Source: Betaproteobacteria bacterium
GTDB lineage: Bacteria; Pseudomonadota; Gammaproteobacteria; Burkholderiales; Rhodocyclaceae
DNA: 64,000 bases
Direction: 5' to 3'
Assembly (NCBI GenBank): GCA_016709965.1
Contig: JADJLT010000001.1
Location: forward strand, 186,001-250,000
Shown: one piece after another, positions 1-8,783 of the stretch
Layout: each line of letters begins with the position of its first letter
Position numbering within the stretch: position 1 is the stretch's first letter
Position numbers and translations under genes: made by a program
The notes under the pieces: generated by a model
The model's input: only the letters and a program-made list of their open reading frames with translations
Told to the model about the DNA's origin: nothing
The model's database searches: none

Positions 1-1
1 G

Positions 2-862
2 AAACAGACCTTCGTCCGGGAGGGCAAGGAACTCCGCCGCAAGGCCGGTGGCTATGCCCACGCCAAACAGTTCAAGCGCCTGCGGCGTACGGTCAAACGC
101 CAGCGCACCCTCCTCGGCGTCGTGCTGCGTGAAATCAAACGCAAACTGACGATGGCGACCAGTGAATCCCCGGGTGCCATCGCTCATCTGAACACGCTGC
201 TCGAACGCGCCGAGCGCATCCGCCGGCAACAACCGAAGGACAAGAACAAGCTTTATGCCCTGCATGCACCGGAAGTCGAATGCATCGGCAAAGGCAAGGC
301 GCGAAAGCCCTACGAGTTCGGCGTCAAGGCCAGCATCGCCGTGACCCACAAGAGCGGGCTGATGGTTGGGGCGAGGACCTTTCCCGGCAACCCTTACGAC
401 GGTCACATTCTCTCGGCGCAACTCGAGCAGACGCGCATCCTGCTCGAAGATGTCGGGCGCGAGCCAAAGGAAGTCGTGGTTGATCTGGGCTTTCGCGGCG
501 TGGATCGTGACAATCCTCGGGTGGAGATCATTCATCGCGGCAAGTACAAGTCGCTGACCAGGCAACAGCGCCGGTGGCTCAAGCGACGACAGGCGGTGGA
601 GCCGGCGATTGGTCACCTCAAGTCGGATCACCGGATGGATCGTTGCTGGCTTAAGGGGCAACTGGGCGATGCGCTGCATGCCGTGCTGTGCGCTACGGGT
701 TACAACAACCTGCGCTGGTTGCTACGGGCCATGGTCCGTCTGGGCTTGAAGGCCGCTTTTTTGCGCCCGGTTTTACTGGCACTGATTGCGCATCTCGACA
801 GCGATCATCCCCGCTCAAATTCGATCAATCAGAATTTCCGGTCGGCCGGGGCGCTCGGATGA
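2..862 (+). mobile_element. IS5-family transposase, 5'-truncated by window edge
   Basis: The open frame runs in from the window edge with no stop, so only the C-terminal 286 residues or so are visible; the first internal ATG at 122 is not the real start. It reads as a DDE transposase of the IS5 family: a conserved stretch HAPEVECIGKGKA, a central aspartate in VVVDLGFRGVD, and the catalytic-glutamate region VEPAIGHLKSDHRMDRCWLKG, followed by the usual YNNLRWLLR helix. The frame ends normally at 862, so the 3' end looks intact. I could not fix the terminal inverted repeat, because the left end lies outside the window. It marks the left border of an accessory region. Confidence 0.85.
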
Positions 863-1100
863 ATTTTGCAGCGCCGACTGATTAGGCATTGAAGAGAGGT
901 CATTTTTACCCATACCGAATAGGTTAAGTATCCCATCAGGTTGGGCTCGTAACTAACAAGGCTTTCTCTCGTTGTGGACTTACGTTTCGCAGGAATCATC
1001 GCGCGGCACAGCGCATCCTCGTTGGCGCAGTACGTTACAATCGCATTCGATGGGTGATAAGCCTTTGTATATGTGCGTTGCGCAGAGAGAACGATAATAA
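863..1100. other. Intergenic region between the IS end and the three-gene cluster
   Basis: This 238-base stretch must contain the right end of the IS and the promoter of the following operon. An antisense open frame over 829-1125 has no recognisable features and is treated as chance. A purine-rich AGAGAGAAC lies about 10 bases before the ATG at 1101 and can serve as ribosome binding site. I see no clear promoter hexamers. Confidence 0.5.
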
Positions 1101-2162
1101 ATGGCGACAGAAAAGAGCGTTTCATTCAGATCGGATTTGGTATCAAACAGTCTCGATCTTATACAGAAGGTGGGCTTGCATTGCGCCAGAACATCACAGT
1201 TGATCGCAGGGATTGTTTCCCAGCTTGCTGTTTATACAGAAGAAGGCGTAGCCATGACGCCATCAGTATTTATCTGTAATTCCATCACTCAACTTGTCCA
1301 ACTCGCTGGCGTCGGCGAACATATCCCGCTATCGGCAGACGTACCGCTTGAGTCAGCAGGCCCCAAGGTCCTCAAAGCTGCTGCGCCGCTTTGCTCTGGT
1401 AACTGGCGGATTTATATTGAAAGATCAGCCAACGGAGAGACTTGTAAGTATGGCGTATTTTGCGGAACCAGCGACCCATCGTCTTTGACGATTGATGAAG
1501 TCATATTGGACGAATACACCGAATCCTTCCCAGTAATTCGTATTTCGCAAAGTGCGACCAATAAAGTCGAGGTGAGAACAAATAGGGGCGATGGTATTGA
1601 ATTTCGCTTTAATGACGATACCGACGTAGCCGAGATCAAGATTCATGAGCATATAAAATTGCTATCGGGGGCAATTTCTAACGGTAGCGGTCCGCAAAGT
1701 GAACTATTTGCCGGCTACATTGATCGCATCTTGTCGACCGCCATTAAAGACTGTCACGGAACACTGATTGCTGTTGTTCCGTCGAAAAATACGGTTGTTC
1801 CGGAAATACTCGCGGACAGCGTGGTCCTCGACCCACCTCTGCACCTCTATGAGCGATTCAAGAGGCATATAGATGAGGGTAAAACCGCTGCATCCGTTAG
1901 CCGTCTGCAGGCAGCATCCGAGTTGGTTTGCGGGTTTATAAGCAGCGATGGAATAACAGTATTTAACGATTCTGGCTACGTTCTCGGATACCGAGCGTTT
2001 GTTCATAGCGAAACGGGCGGAAAGCCGGTAGCTGGGGGGGCTCGAAGTCGAGCGTTTCAGACCATGAAGACGCTGGTGGGAACCGACTTGGCGGCAGCAT
2101 TCTTTCGATCACAAGACGGCAGAACAGAATATATCCACGCAGCGATGGAGGAACTGATATGA
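1101..2162 (+). CDS. Protein with degenerate diadenylate-cyclase (DisA_N/DAC)-like domain, putative nucleotide sensor
   Basis: 353 residues. The last 140 or so follow the spacing of DAC domains. A strand HGTLIAVV (219-226) is followed by FISSDGITVFNDSGYVLGYRAF (279-300), corresponding to the DGA motif region, and by GGARSRAF (312-319), corresponding to the catalytic GTRHRAA loop. Then comes VGTDLAAAFFRSQDGRTEY, matching the strand that follows in DAC proteins. DGA has become DGI and the RHR triad has become ARSR, so cyclase activity is doubtful and a ligand-sensing role is more likely. Residues 1-215 match nothing I know. No signal peptide or membrane segment is visible. The stop overlaps the next start (ATGA), so the two genes are translationally coupled. 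DAC-like fold: seen by motif. Sensor role: inference. Confidence 0.65.
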   Translation: MATEKSVSFRSDLVSNSLDLIQKVGLHCARTSQLIAGIVSQLAVYTEEGVAMTPSVFICNSITQLVQLAGVGEHIPLSADVPLESAGPKVLKAAAPLCSGNWRIYIERSANGETCKYGVFCGTSDPSSLTIDEVILDEYTESFPVIRISQSATNKVEVRTNRGDGIEFRFNDDTDVAEIKIHEHIKLLSGAISNGSGPQSELFAGYIDRILSTAIKDCHGTLIAVVPSKNTVVPEILADSVVLDPPLHLYERFKRHIDEGKTAASVSRLQAASELVCGFISSDGITVFNDSGYVLGYRAFVHSETGGKPVAGGARSRAFQTMKTLVGTDLAAAFFRSQDGRTEYIHAAMEELI

Positions 2163-3475
2163 ACGCAATCGTCGTTTGGAAGGAACCGCAAGGTACAGTG
2201 GTTCCGAAAGCTGCAGACAACGCTCAAGCGATCGCGAGCGTGGCCAAGAATCTGAGCACGCGAGACCAGAAGCAGATTGTCAGCGCCTTCCAATCCGAGT
2301 CCTTCGAGATGATGGCTGGCTTTGTACTTAACAAGGCTCTGTCCCAACTTAAGCGCGCCCTTGCTTCTATGGGGATGACCTTCGTTGGAGAAATGCTTGG
2401 TCGAGCGGACATTAACGAAGACTCAGTCCCGACGGTAAGCATTTCGGACTATGAGGCCATTACTCTTGCGCGTGAATTGGGCGTTATAAATTCGACCGAC
2501 TCAAAACGTTTAACGCAACATCTCGAACTGCTCGCTCATTTCGACAGTCTGAATACTGACGATGCGGAAAGCGAGGAAATGGCGCGGGAAGAGGCGCTAT
2601 CGTTCCTTAGAACATGTGTCAACGCGGTCCTCGGTCGAGAAGGGAACGTGGCCCCCGCGGAGTTTGTGACATTTAGATCACAGCTCGAAAATCGCACATT
2701 CAAAGAATCAGATGCTGAGTTAGTCACGCTTCAGGTCGCCCCATATTTTTTCAAGAAAACGACTCTTAGTATTCTGATCGCGGGCGCAAAAACCAAAGCT
2801 GGCGCTCAATTTGAACACACACTTGGCAATATTGTAGTAATCGTTCCGGCTTTGTGGAAAAGCCTGCGCGATTCGGAAAAATACGCGCTGGGGCAAGCTT
2901 ACGCAGAAGCAGTTAATTCCGGTGCCAGCCCAACCGTATTGGCGCTGAAGAAGGCGCTATCAGCCGTTCAGGGGTTTGATTTTGTACCGGAATCACTGAG
3001 GTCGCAGAGCTTTTCGGCTGCTGCATCCAACGTAATTTCTGTTCATACTGCTATGAACAATTTCTACAATGAACCGGCTGCGATCCAAGCGCTATCTCGG
3101 CTGGGCACGACAATCCCATGGCCTGCATTTCCCATATGCATGTCCGCAGTTCTGGCGGTGAAGCTCGGAAATGGCTACGGAGTATCAAATCTGGCAATTC
3201 CAATCGCAAACGATCTTTTGCGTCGAATGACCAAAAACCAATGGGATTACTACCTCAATGAGTGCTTGCCTGGCGATGAGCTTGTACTGCAGAAGCTCTC
3301 TTGGTACGAGCGCCCCCAGGCGAATTGGCTCTCGATGGCGAAAGAATTCCAACTTCCCACAAAGGCTGATAAGTCACCTCAAGTCACTAAACTCTTGCTT
3401 GCCAGTCAAAAGGCGGGCGGCTCAGCAGCCATAGGAGCGGCTGCTAAGGTGCTGTTGGATTCGATGCAAAAGTAG
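2159..3475 (+). CDS. Hypothetical, mostly helical protein coupled to the DAC-like gene
   Basis: 438 residues, not recognised. It starts inside the previous gene's stop codon (ATGA), so the pair is almost certainly co-translated and probably works together. The sequence is rich in Ala, Leu, Ser, Lys and Glu and predicts as mainly alpha-helical. Moderately hydrophobic stretches occur near 215-235 (ILIAGAKTKAG, GNIVVIVPALW) and 325-355 (WPAFPICMSAVLAVKL), but neither is a convincing transmembrane helix. There is no signal peptide, P-loop, nuclease or zinc motif. Codon use resembles the upstream gene and is less GC-rich than the downstream ATPase gene. It could be an adaptor or effector of the cluster, but no function can be assigned. 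Confidence 0.6.
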   Translation: MNAIVVWKEPQGTVVPKAADNAQAIASVAKNLSTRDQKQIVSAFQSESFEMMAGFVLNKALSQLKRALASMGMTFVGEMLGRADINEDSVPTVSISDYEAITLARELGVINSTDSKRLTQHLELLAHFDSLNTDDAESEEMAREEALSFLRTCVNAVLGREGNVAPAEFVTFRSQLENRTFKESDAELVTLQVAPYFFKKTTLSILIAGAKTKAGAQFEHTLGNIVVIVPALWKSLRDSEKYALGQAYAEAVNSGASPTVLALKKALSAVQGFDFVPESLRSQSFSAAASNVISVHTAMNNFYNEPAAIQALSRLGTTIPWPAFPICMSAVLAVKLGNGYGVSNLAIPIANDLLRRMTKNQWDYYLNECLPGDELVLQKLSWYERPQANWLSMAKEFQLPTKADKSPQVTKLLLASQKAGGSAAIGAAAKVLLDSMQK

Positions 3476-3589
3476 TCGTCGCTAAACAGTGGCCGTCCGA
3501 TAATCTGTAACTTCGACGTGCGGGCTACCGATGTCCAAAGGCGTGCTTTCGCCGATTGATCCAGGTTTCTTTTTATTTGGCAGGCGACG
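3476..3589 (+). other. Gap between the coupled pair and the GHKL ATPase gene
   Basis: 114 bases with no convincing gene. No terminator hairpin is visible, so read-through from the upstream pair is possible. GC content rises downstream of here, which leaves open a separate origin for the ATPase gene. Confidence 0.4.
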
Positions 3590-5590
3590 ATGAGCAACAT
3601 CAATATTCAACGCGCAGTAGAGAACATCCGCTCGACGACGACGGTCTTCACCCCGATCGTCGAAGTCATCGTCAATGCGATCGAGGCCATAGAGGAGGCG
3701 AAGGTATCCACGGGGCTCATCCGACTTCACGTTCGCCGTTCCTCTCAGCAGGAGTTGGATGCCCAAGAGGGCGACTCGAAGATTTTGGATGTCCTCGTTG
3801 AGGACAACGGAATCGGCTTTACCGAAGAAAACCGGGCATCGTTCGATACCCTGTACAGCGCCCGGAAGATTCTCAAGGGCGGCAAGGGGTTCGGCCGATT
3901 CACATGCCTTCGATATTTCGATGATGTGCGGATCGACAGCACGTACCTCGGTAGTGGGTTAAGGCGCCGGCAGTTCGACATGGGAAAAGAGAACGAACTG
4001 ATCGTCAATGAGCGAGTCTCCGATCCCAACCAAGATGGAACCGGAACGACGGTCACCCTGGCATCCGAGCGCACCGGAAAACTCCCCCGCAAGCTATCAA
4101 GCCTCGCCCGCGGGCTCGTGGAGTTGCTCCTTCCGTATTTTTCGACGAAAGGCTACGTCTGCCCAAGAATCGAGCTCGCCGAACTGGACGGGTCTGGACT
4201 CATCGTCCTAAACGACTACGTCGACAGTCCCGGTGCGATCATCCATGAGGTGACCCTCCCCAATGCGGCGTATACGCTCAAAGGGGCAGCTGGCCCGCAG
4301 GCCTTCGAGGTCCGGGTGTTCAAGTTCCTTTCCCCCCAAAACAAGGTCAGTAAGTTGAGCCTCGTGGCCCACAAGCGTGAGGTGACGGAGACATCCCTTG
4401 CAGGGTACATCCCCGAGTTCGCCGACGAGTTCATTGAGGATCCGGGCGGCGACCAGGGCAGAAGGCGAAACTACATCCTCAAGGCATATGTGTTCGGGCC
4501 CTACCTCGACGAAAACGTCCTTCTGGAGCGCGGATCGTTTTCCTTCCACAAGGAAACCGACCTGTTGCTCGGGATATCTCAGACGCAAATCGAGACCCAG
4601 GCGGCCGATCTCACGAAGGCGGCCGTACTCGATCAGGTCGTGACACGGCAAGAGCGAAAGCGCGAGCGTCTTCAGCAGTACGTCGAGGAGCAGGCCCCAT
4701 GGTACAAACCGTTGATGAAGAGCGTAGATGCCTCGGCCCTGTCATCGATGGCGTCCGAGACGGATATGGAGGCTCTTCTGCACAGGGAGCAGTTCAAACA
4801 GGAGGTTCAGGTAAGACAGGACGTTGCATCGGTGCTTGCTTCCGACGACCCGAATCAGATCCTGCAAAGAGCTCGAGAGCTCGCCAACAGGGTATCCGAG
4901 ACAAGCAAGAACGAGCTCGTCCATTACGTCGCCCTTCGTCGGCAAGTCCTCGAGATCTTCAAGCGGAGCCTCGAATTGACATCTGACGGATCATATCCAT
5001 CCGAAGGCGCCGTCCATGACGTGATTTTCCCGACGAAGACTGACAGCCTGGAAATCGGCTACGAGTCGCACAATCTGTGGATACTCGACGAGCGGCTAAC
5101 CTTTACCACCTATCTCGCATCGGATATTCCCTTGAATGGGGGCAATACTCAGCGCCCTGATATCATCGCCTTCGATCGCCCCGTCGCGTTCAGGACGGAA
5201 AACGAAGCGAGCAACCCGGTAACCATCTTCGAGTTCAAGAGACCGGGACGCGACGATTTCGCCAACCCGTCTTCGAAGGAAGACCCCATCGAACAGGTGG
5301 TCCGATACGTCAATGCGCTCAAGGCAGGAAAATATCGCACCCCGAAGGGACGGGAAATAAATATCGGCACCACCACGCCGTTCTATGGCTATGTGGTTTG
5401 CGATTTGAGCAATAAGGTCAAGCAATGGCTGCATGACGAAAAAGACTTCAAACCGATGCCCGATGGGCTCGGCTACTTCTCATGGCGGGGGAACATAAAT
5501 CTGTACATCGAAGTTCTCAGCTGGTCGAAACTCCTCAAGGATGCCGAGATTCGAAACCGCGCCTTTTTCCATAAGCTCGGTATCCAATAG
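3590..5590 (+). CDS. GHKL ATPase fused to a PD-(D/E)xK-type nuclease domain
   Basis: 666 residues. The N-terminal 160 form a GHKL (Hsp90/MutL/histidine-kinase type) ATP site: N-box VEVIVNAIEAI (24-34) with the Mg-binding Asn, G1 box EDNGIGF (71-77), G2 box GGKGFGRF (97-104) and a distal DGTGTTVTL (149-157). The middle is mixed, with a charged helical segment at about 340-460. The C-terminus carries RPDIIAF (Asp524), then FEFKRP (Glu548, Lys550) and DPIEQVVRYV, the order expected of a PD-(D/E)xK nuclease; the HNLWILDERL segment lies just before it. No kinase phospho-acceptor histidine domain is present. Such an ATPase-nuclease architecture is typical of genome-defence enzymes. It follows the DAC-like pair on the same strand after 114 bases, so co-function is plausible but unproven. 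Confidence 0.8.
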   Translation: MSNINIQRAVENIRSTTTVFTPIVEVIVNAIEAIEEAKVSTGLIRLHVRRSSQQELDAQEGDSKILDVLVEDNGIGFTEENRASFDTLYSARKILKGGKGFGRFTCLRYFDDVRIDSTYLGSGLRRRQFDMGKENELIVNERVSDPNQDGTGTTVTLASERTGKLPRKLSSLARGLVELLLPYFSTKGYVCPRIELAELDGSGLIVLNDYVDSPGAIIHEVTLPNAAYTLKGAAGPQAFEVRVFKFLSPQNKVSKLSLVAHKREVTETSLAGYIPEFADEFIEDPGGDQGRRRNYILKAYVFGPYLDENVLLERGSFSFHKETDLLLGISQTQIETQAADLTKAAVLDQVVTRQERKRERLQQYVEEQAPWYKPLMKSVDASALSSMASETDMEALLHREQFKQEVQVRQDVASVLASDDPNQILQRARELANRVSETSKNELVHYVALRRQVLEIFKRSLELTSDGSYPSEGAVHDVIFPTKTDSLEIGYESHNLWILDERLTFTTYLASDIPLNGGNTQRPDIIAFDRPVAFRTENEASNPVTIFEFKRPGRDDFANPSSKEDPIEQVVRYVNALKAGKYRTPKGREINIGTTTPFYGYVVCDLSNKVKQWLHDEKDFKPMPDGLGYFSWRGNINLYIEVLSWSKLLKDAEIRNRAFFHKLGIQ

Positions 5591-5866
5591 ACATTTTCCA
5601 GATAGTAGATTTGAGCCGCGTCTAGGAGCCGTTGAACCTAAATCTGCACTGAGGCCAGCAGTTCGCATTCGCCAAATCGAAAGGCAGCTATTCGGGACGA
5701 TGTCCTATCGAGCGGCTGCTAACCGTCGCATTCCTGACCGAAATTCTTACAAGTCGAACGGCGGCAAAGGCCGATTATGCAAAGGACCCGATTATGGAAA
5801 GCGGCCGGTCGGAACGCCTGTATCGCTCGTTGGCAGCGCCAGGTAGGAATTCCGACCTTTGCATAA
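5591..5866. other. Gene-free recombinase-end region
   Basis: 276 bases between convergent genes. I see no coding sequence. The right half holds the repeat cluster listed separately (5773-5868); the left half shows nothing recognisable. Confidence 0.5.
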
Positions 5867-5868
5867 TC
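5773..5868. repeat. Inverted and direct repeats at the recombinase end
   Basis: GATTATGCAAAGG at 5773-5785 is followed by a near copy, GATTATGGAAAG, at 5790-5801, and its exact inverse CCTTTGCATAATC lies at 5856-5868, overlapping the stop codon of the recombinase. An inner pair, GGTCGGAA (5807-5814) and TTCCGACC (5850-5857), makes the whole region able to fold back. The layout is what one expects at the end of an element moved by tyrosine recombinases, such as recombinase-in-trio elements. That assignment is an inference. Confidence 0.6.
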
Positions 5869-6667
5869 AGAGCGACTTCAGGAAGTTGATGAGCGAGTCG
5901 GGTGCCCGGTAGCGCTGAATCTTGGCCGTCGGTTCGTGTAGCTTGGCCAGGGCACGCTCCTTCATGGTCAGGTCGGCCTCGACGTAATGATGGGTGGTTA
6001 CCGGACTCTCGTGTCCGAGCCAGAGCGCAATCACGCTGATGTCGACGCTGGCCTGCAACAGGTGCATTGCTGTCGTATGTCGAATGGTATGTGGTGAGAC
6101 GCGACGCTTCGCCAAGTCAGGAAAGGCACCGGTTGCTGACTGCACTGCCAACGCCAATCTCAATGCGACATTGGTTCGTGTCATGGCTTGGCCATTGCGG
6201 TTGGGCAACAATGCGGACGTCGCCTCGAACTGCGGATTCAAGCGCAACCATGCGCGCACTGCTTTCACGGTCGAGCGCCACAGCGGAACACTGCGCTGCT
6301 TGCGGCCCTTGCCGTGCAGATGCACGCAGGCAGCACCAGCGTCGAGTACGACATCGCCAACCTTGACTGCGGTGATCTCCGAGACGCGAGCCCCTGCGTT
6401 GTAAAGCATCAGGAACAACACATGATCGCGTTGGCTGATCCAAGTTCCGTCTGGCGTGCCGATCACTGCCAGCATCTCATTGCGGGTCAGGTAACCGAAC
6501 ATCGGTCGCTCGAAGCGCTTCACCGGAACCCCGAGGGCGCGCTCAATGACCTGCAATGACGACACGTCCCGGTGGGCGGCGAATTTCAGAAACGACCGCA
6601 GTGCCGCCAGACGCGCATTGCGGCTACCGATGTTGCAACGCCCGCCGCTGTCCGGGGCCGGCGCCAA
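5867..6667 (-). pseudogene. Tyrosine recombinase/integrase, N-terminus lost
   Basis: About 266 residues remain, opening with SRNARLAALRSFLKFAA, which is normally near the end of the SAM-like N-terminal domain, so roughly 90-100 residues are missing. The catalytic domain is complete: GARVSEI (Arg I), SPHTIRHTTAMHL (His-x-x-Arg), LGHES (His) and HHYVEAD (Tyr nucleophile). The only upstream start is a TTG at the junction. The break at about 6655-6667 abuts the start of the conjugation operon, so one element was cut when the two were joined. The protein ends RAPDSLINFLKSL at the repeat cluster. Its family may be the recombinase-in-trio type. A deletion or insertion has also removed the partner recombinase genes that such elements carry. 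Confidence 0.75.
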
Positions 6668-6687
6668 CCCTGCGCAGTGAGGTCAAG

Positions 6688-8418
6688 ATGAACACCGCCA
6701 CCAGCGATCCCCATTTCGCCCACCCGCGTGAGCACGCCCATGCGCCGCGCTTTCCCTTCGGCGAGCCGGCGGACACACCGGCCGAACAGTTCGCCAACTG
6801 GCTGCCCTACTCTGGCTATCTCGCCGCCGAGAAAATTTTCGTGAACCGCGACAGCATGGGCGTCATGCTCGAACTGATGCCGCAGTCGGGGGCCGACGAG
6901 CGAATGGCGGAAGTATTGATCTCGCTCTACGCCAATTGCCCGCCCGGCACCGGTATCCAGTTCCATCTCTTCGCCTCGCCGCAAGTACGCAGCCAGTTGC
7001 GCCAGTACGCCAATCTGCGGGTCGAGGATGAGGACCAGGCCGAGCAGGCCAAACAGTGGGGCCGTCCGGCGCGCAACGGAAATCTGTTCCGCAAGCTGGC
7101 CCGCCAGCGTGTCGAGCACCTGCTGCAGGGCGCACAGAAGTCGCTGACCGCCGGCTTCCATTACACGATCCGGGATTTCCGCCTGATGCTGAGCGTCGCT
7201 TTTCCGGGTGATCCCGAAGACCTCAACAAGCGCGACGAACTACTTGCCCTGCGCGACTCGATGTCGTCCAGCCTGCGCTCGGCCTCGCTGCCCAATCGCG
7301 TTTGCGATGCCGCAGACCTGATCAACTGGTGTGCACTGTTCACCAATCCCGACCGCATCTCGCAGACCGATGCGCCGGACCTCAATTACGACGACGGCCG
7401 CGAACTGCGCGACCAGATCGTCGATTTCGACACCATCCAGGACCCGCATCCGAGCGGCCTGACCTTGTGGAAGGAAGCCAGTCCCGATGTACTGGAGGCG
7501 CGTTTCTACTCGATCAAGAGTTTTCCGGAACGCTTTGCATTGTGGCAGATGGGATCGCTGATCGGCGACCTGATGCAGCCGGCCTTGCAGTACAGCGCCC
7601 CCTTCCTGCTGACGCTTGGCGTCCAGGTCCTCGACCCCAACCTCACCAAGTCGGTGGTCACCGCCAACCATGTACGGGCGACGCAGAATGCCAAATCGAA
7701 GATGGCCGACGTCATGCCGGACGTCAACAAAAAGCTGCAAGACTGGACGGCGGCGGCCGATGCCATCGATACCGGCGGCAACCTGGTCAGCCTCTACCAC
7801 CAGTTGGCAATATTCACCGCCCCCAACAAATCGGTTGCCGCCCACGAAGCCGCCAATGCGATCTGGCGTGGCCGCGGCTTCCAGCTCAATGCCGACGCCT
7901 ACATGCATCGGCAGGCCTTGCTCGCCAGCCTGCCGATGACGCTGACCGAGAAGTTCCATAGGGACTTGGTCAAGATGCGCCGCGTCACGCGCAAGACCAT
8001 GGCCAATGCCATTCATATGGCGCCGCTGATTGCCGAGTGGCGCGGCACGCGCACCCCGGCCCTGGTTTTCGGGGGACGGCGCGGCCAGTTGATGACCCTC
8101 GATATCTTCGACAACGATCTCGGCAACTACAACTTCGCCATCATCGGTGCCCCCGGCTCGGGCAAGTCGGTATTGATGAACGAAATGGCCTGGTCCTACC
8201 GCGCCATCGGCGCCAAGGTCTGGATGCTCGATCTCGGTCGCAGCTTCGAGAAACTGTGCCGCAAGGCCAAGGGCACCTATATCGAGTTCCGGCCCGACGT
8301 GAACATCTGCCTGGATCCGTTCACCCACAACGCCCCGATCGATGAATTGCGAGCCCAGGGCCTATCCATCGACGAGGCGATCAGCGAACTGCTGCACCAT
8401 CGGGGGCATACGGCATGA
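6688..8418 (+). pseudogene. traC: F-type conjugation ATPase TraC with internal deletion
   Basis: TraC is the VirB4-class ATPase that powers F-type pilus assembly and transfer at the inner membrane. The start at 6688 has a GAGGTC ribosome site, preceded by a TGA that may end a lost upstream gene. The N-terminal region (FANWLPYSGYL, VNRDSMGVMLELMP) is typical, and Walker A GAPGSGKS lies at about 487-494. The protein stops at 576 residues, against roughly 800-900 in the family. After LDPFTHNAPID it passes straight to GLSIDEAISELLHHRG, which looks like the natural C-terminus. About 300 residues with Walker B and the sensor motifs are therefore missing in frame, and it cannot be a working ATPase. 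Confidence 0.8.
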
Positions 8419-8783
8419 AGCCGAATACCGCCCAGTTATTGCGCCAGGGTTTGCTGACGCTCCTCGTAGTTAGCGCCGCCCTGAGCGCCTACGACCGTCT
8501 CGTCCTACGCCCCGCACTGCTCATCGGCGTGGTCGACGTGGCTGACGTATACCGCGCCAAGGAAGCCGAATTTACTCAGATCCTGACCAAGGCCAGTTCC
8601 GAGGATGACCGGCAAAAAGCCCTCTTCATGGCGCGAAGCTTCGCCCAGCGCCTGCCGCTCGCCCTCGAGGAACTGCCGCGCGAATGCGGCTGCCTGGTCG
8701 TCCTCAAGGCGGCCGTGGCCGGACCGACCCCGAATACCGTCGATCTGACGGCCGCACTGCGCAGAAAGGTGAGCGCGCCATGA
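8415..8783 (+). CDS. trbI: F-type conjugation protein TrbI
   Basis: 122 residues with one N-terminal transmembrane segment (about 10-28, LLTLLVVSAALSAYD) and a periplasmic remainder, including VVDVADVYRAKEAEFTQ and ALEELPRECGCLVVLKAAV, as in the TrbI_Ftype family. TrbI affects pilus outgrowth and retraction in F. It overlaps the traC stop by ATGA, and the next gene starts inside its own stop, so the operon is tightly coupled. The position between traC and traW is the standard F-type order. Confidence 0.8.
   Translation: MKPNTAQLLRQGLLTLLVVSAALSAYDRLVLRPALLIGVVDVADVYRAKEAEFTQILTKASSEDDRQKALFMARSFAQRLPLALEELPRECGCLVVLKAAVAGPTPNTVDLTAALRRKVSAP

Noticed and set aside
829..1125. 98-codon antisense frame after the IS
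   Set aside because: It overlaps the transposase end and the next gene's start, has no family text and no ribosome site.
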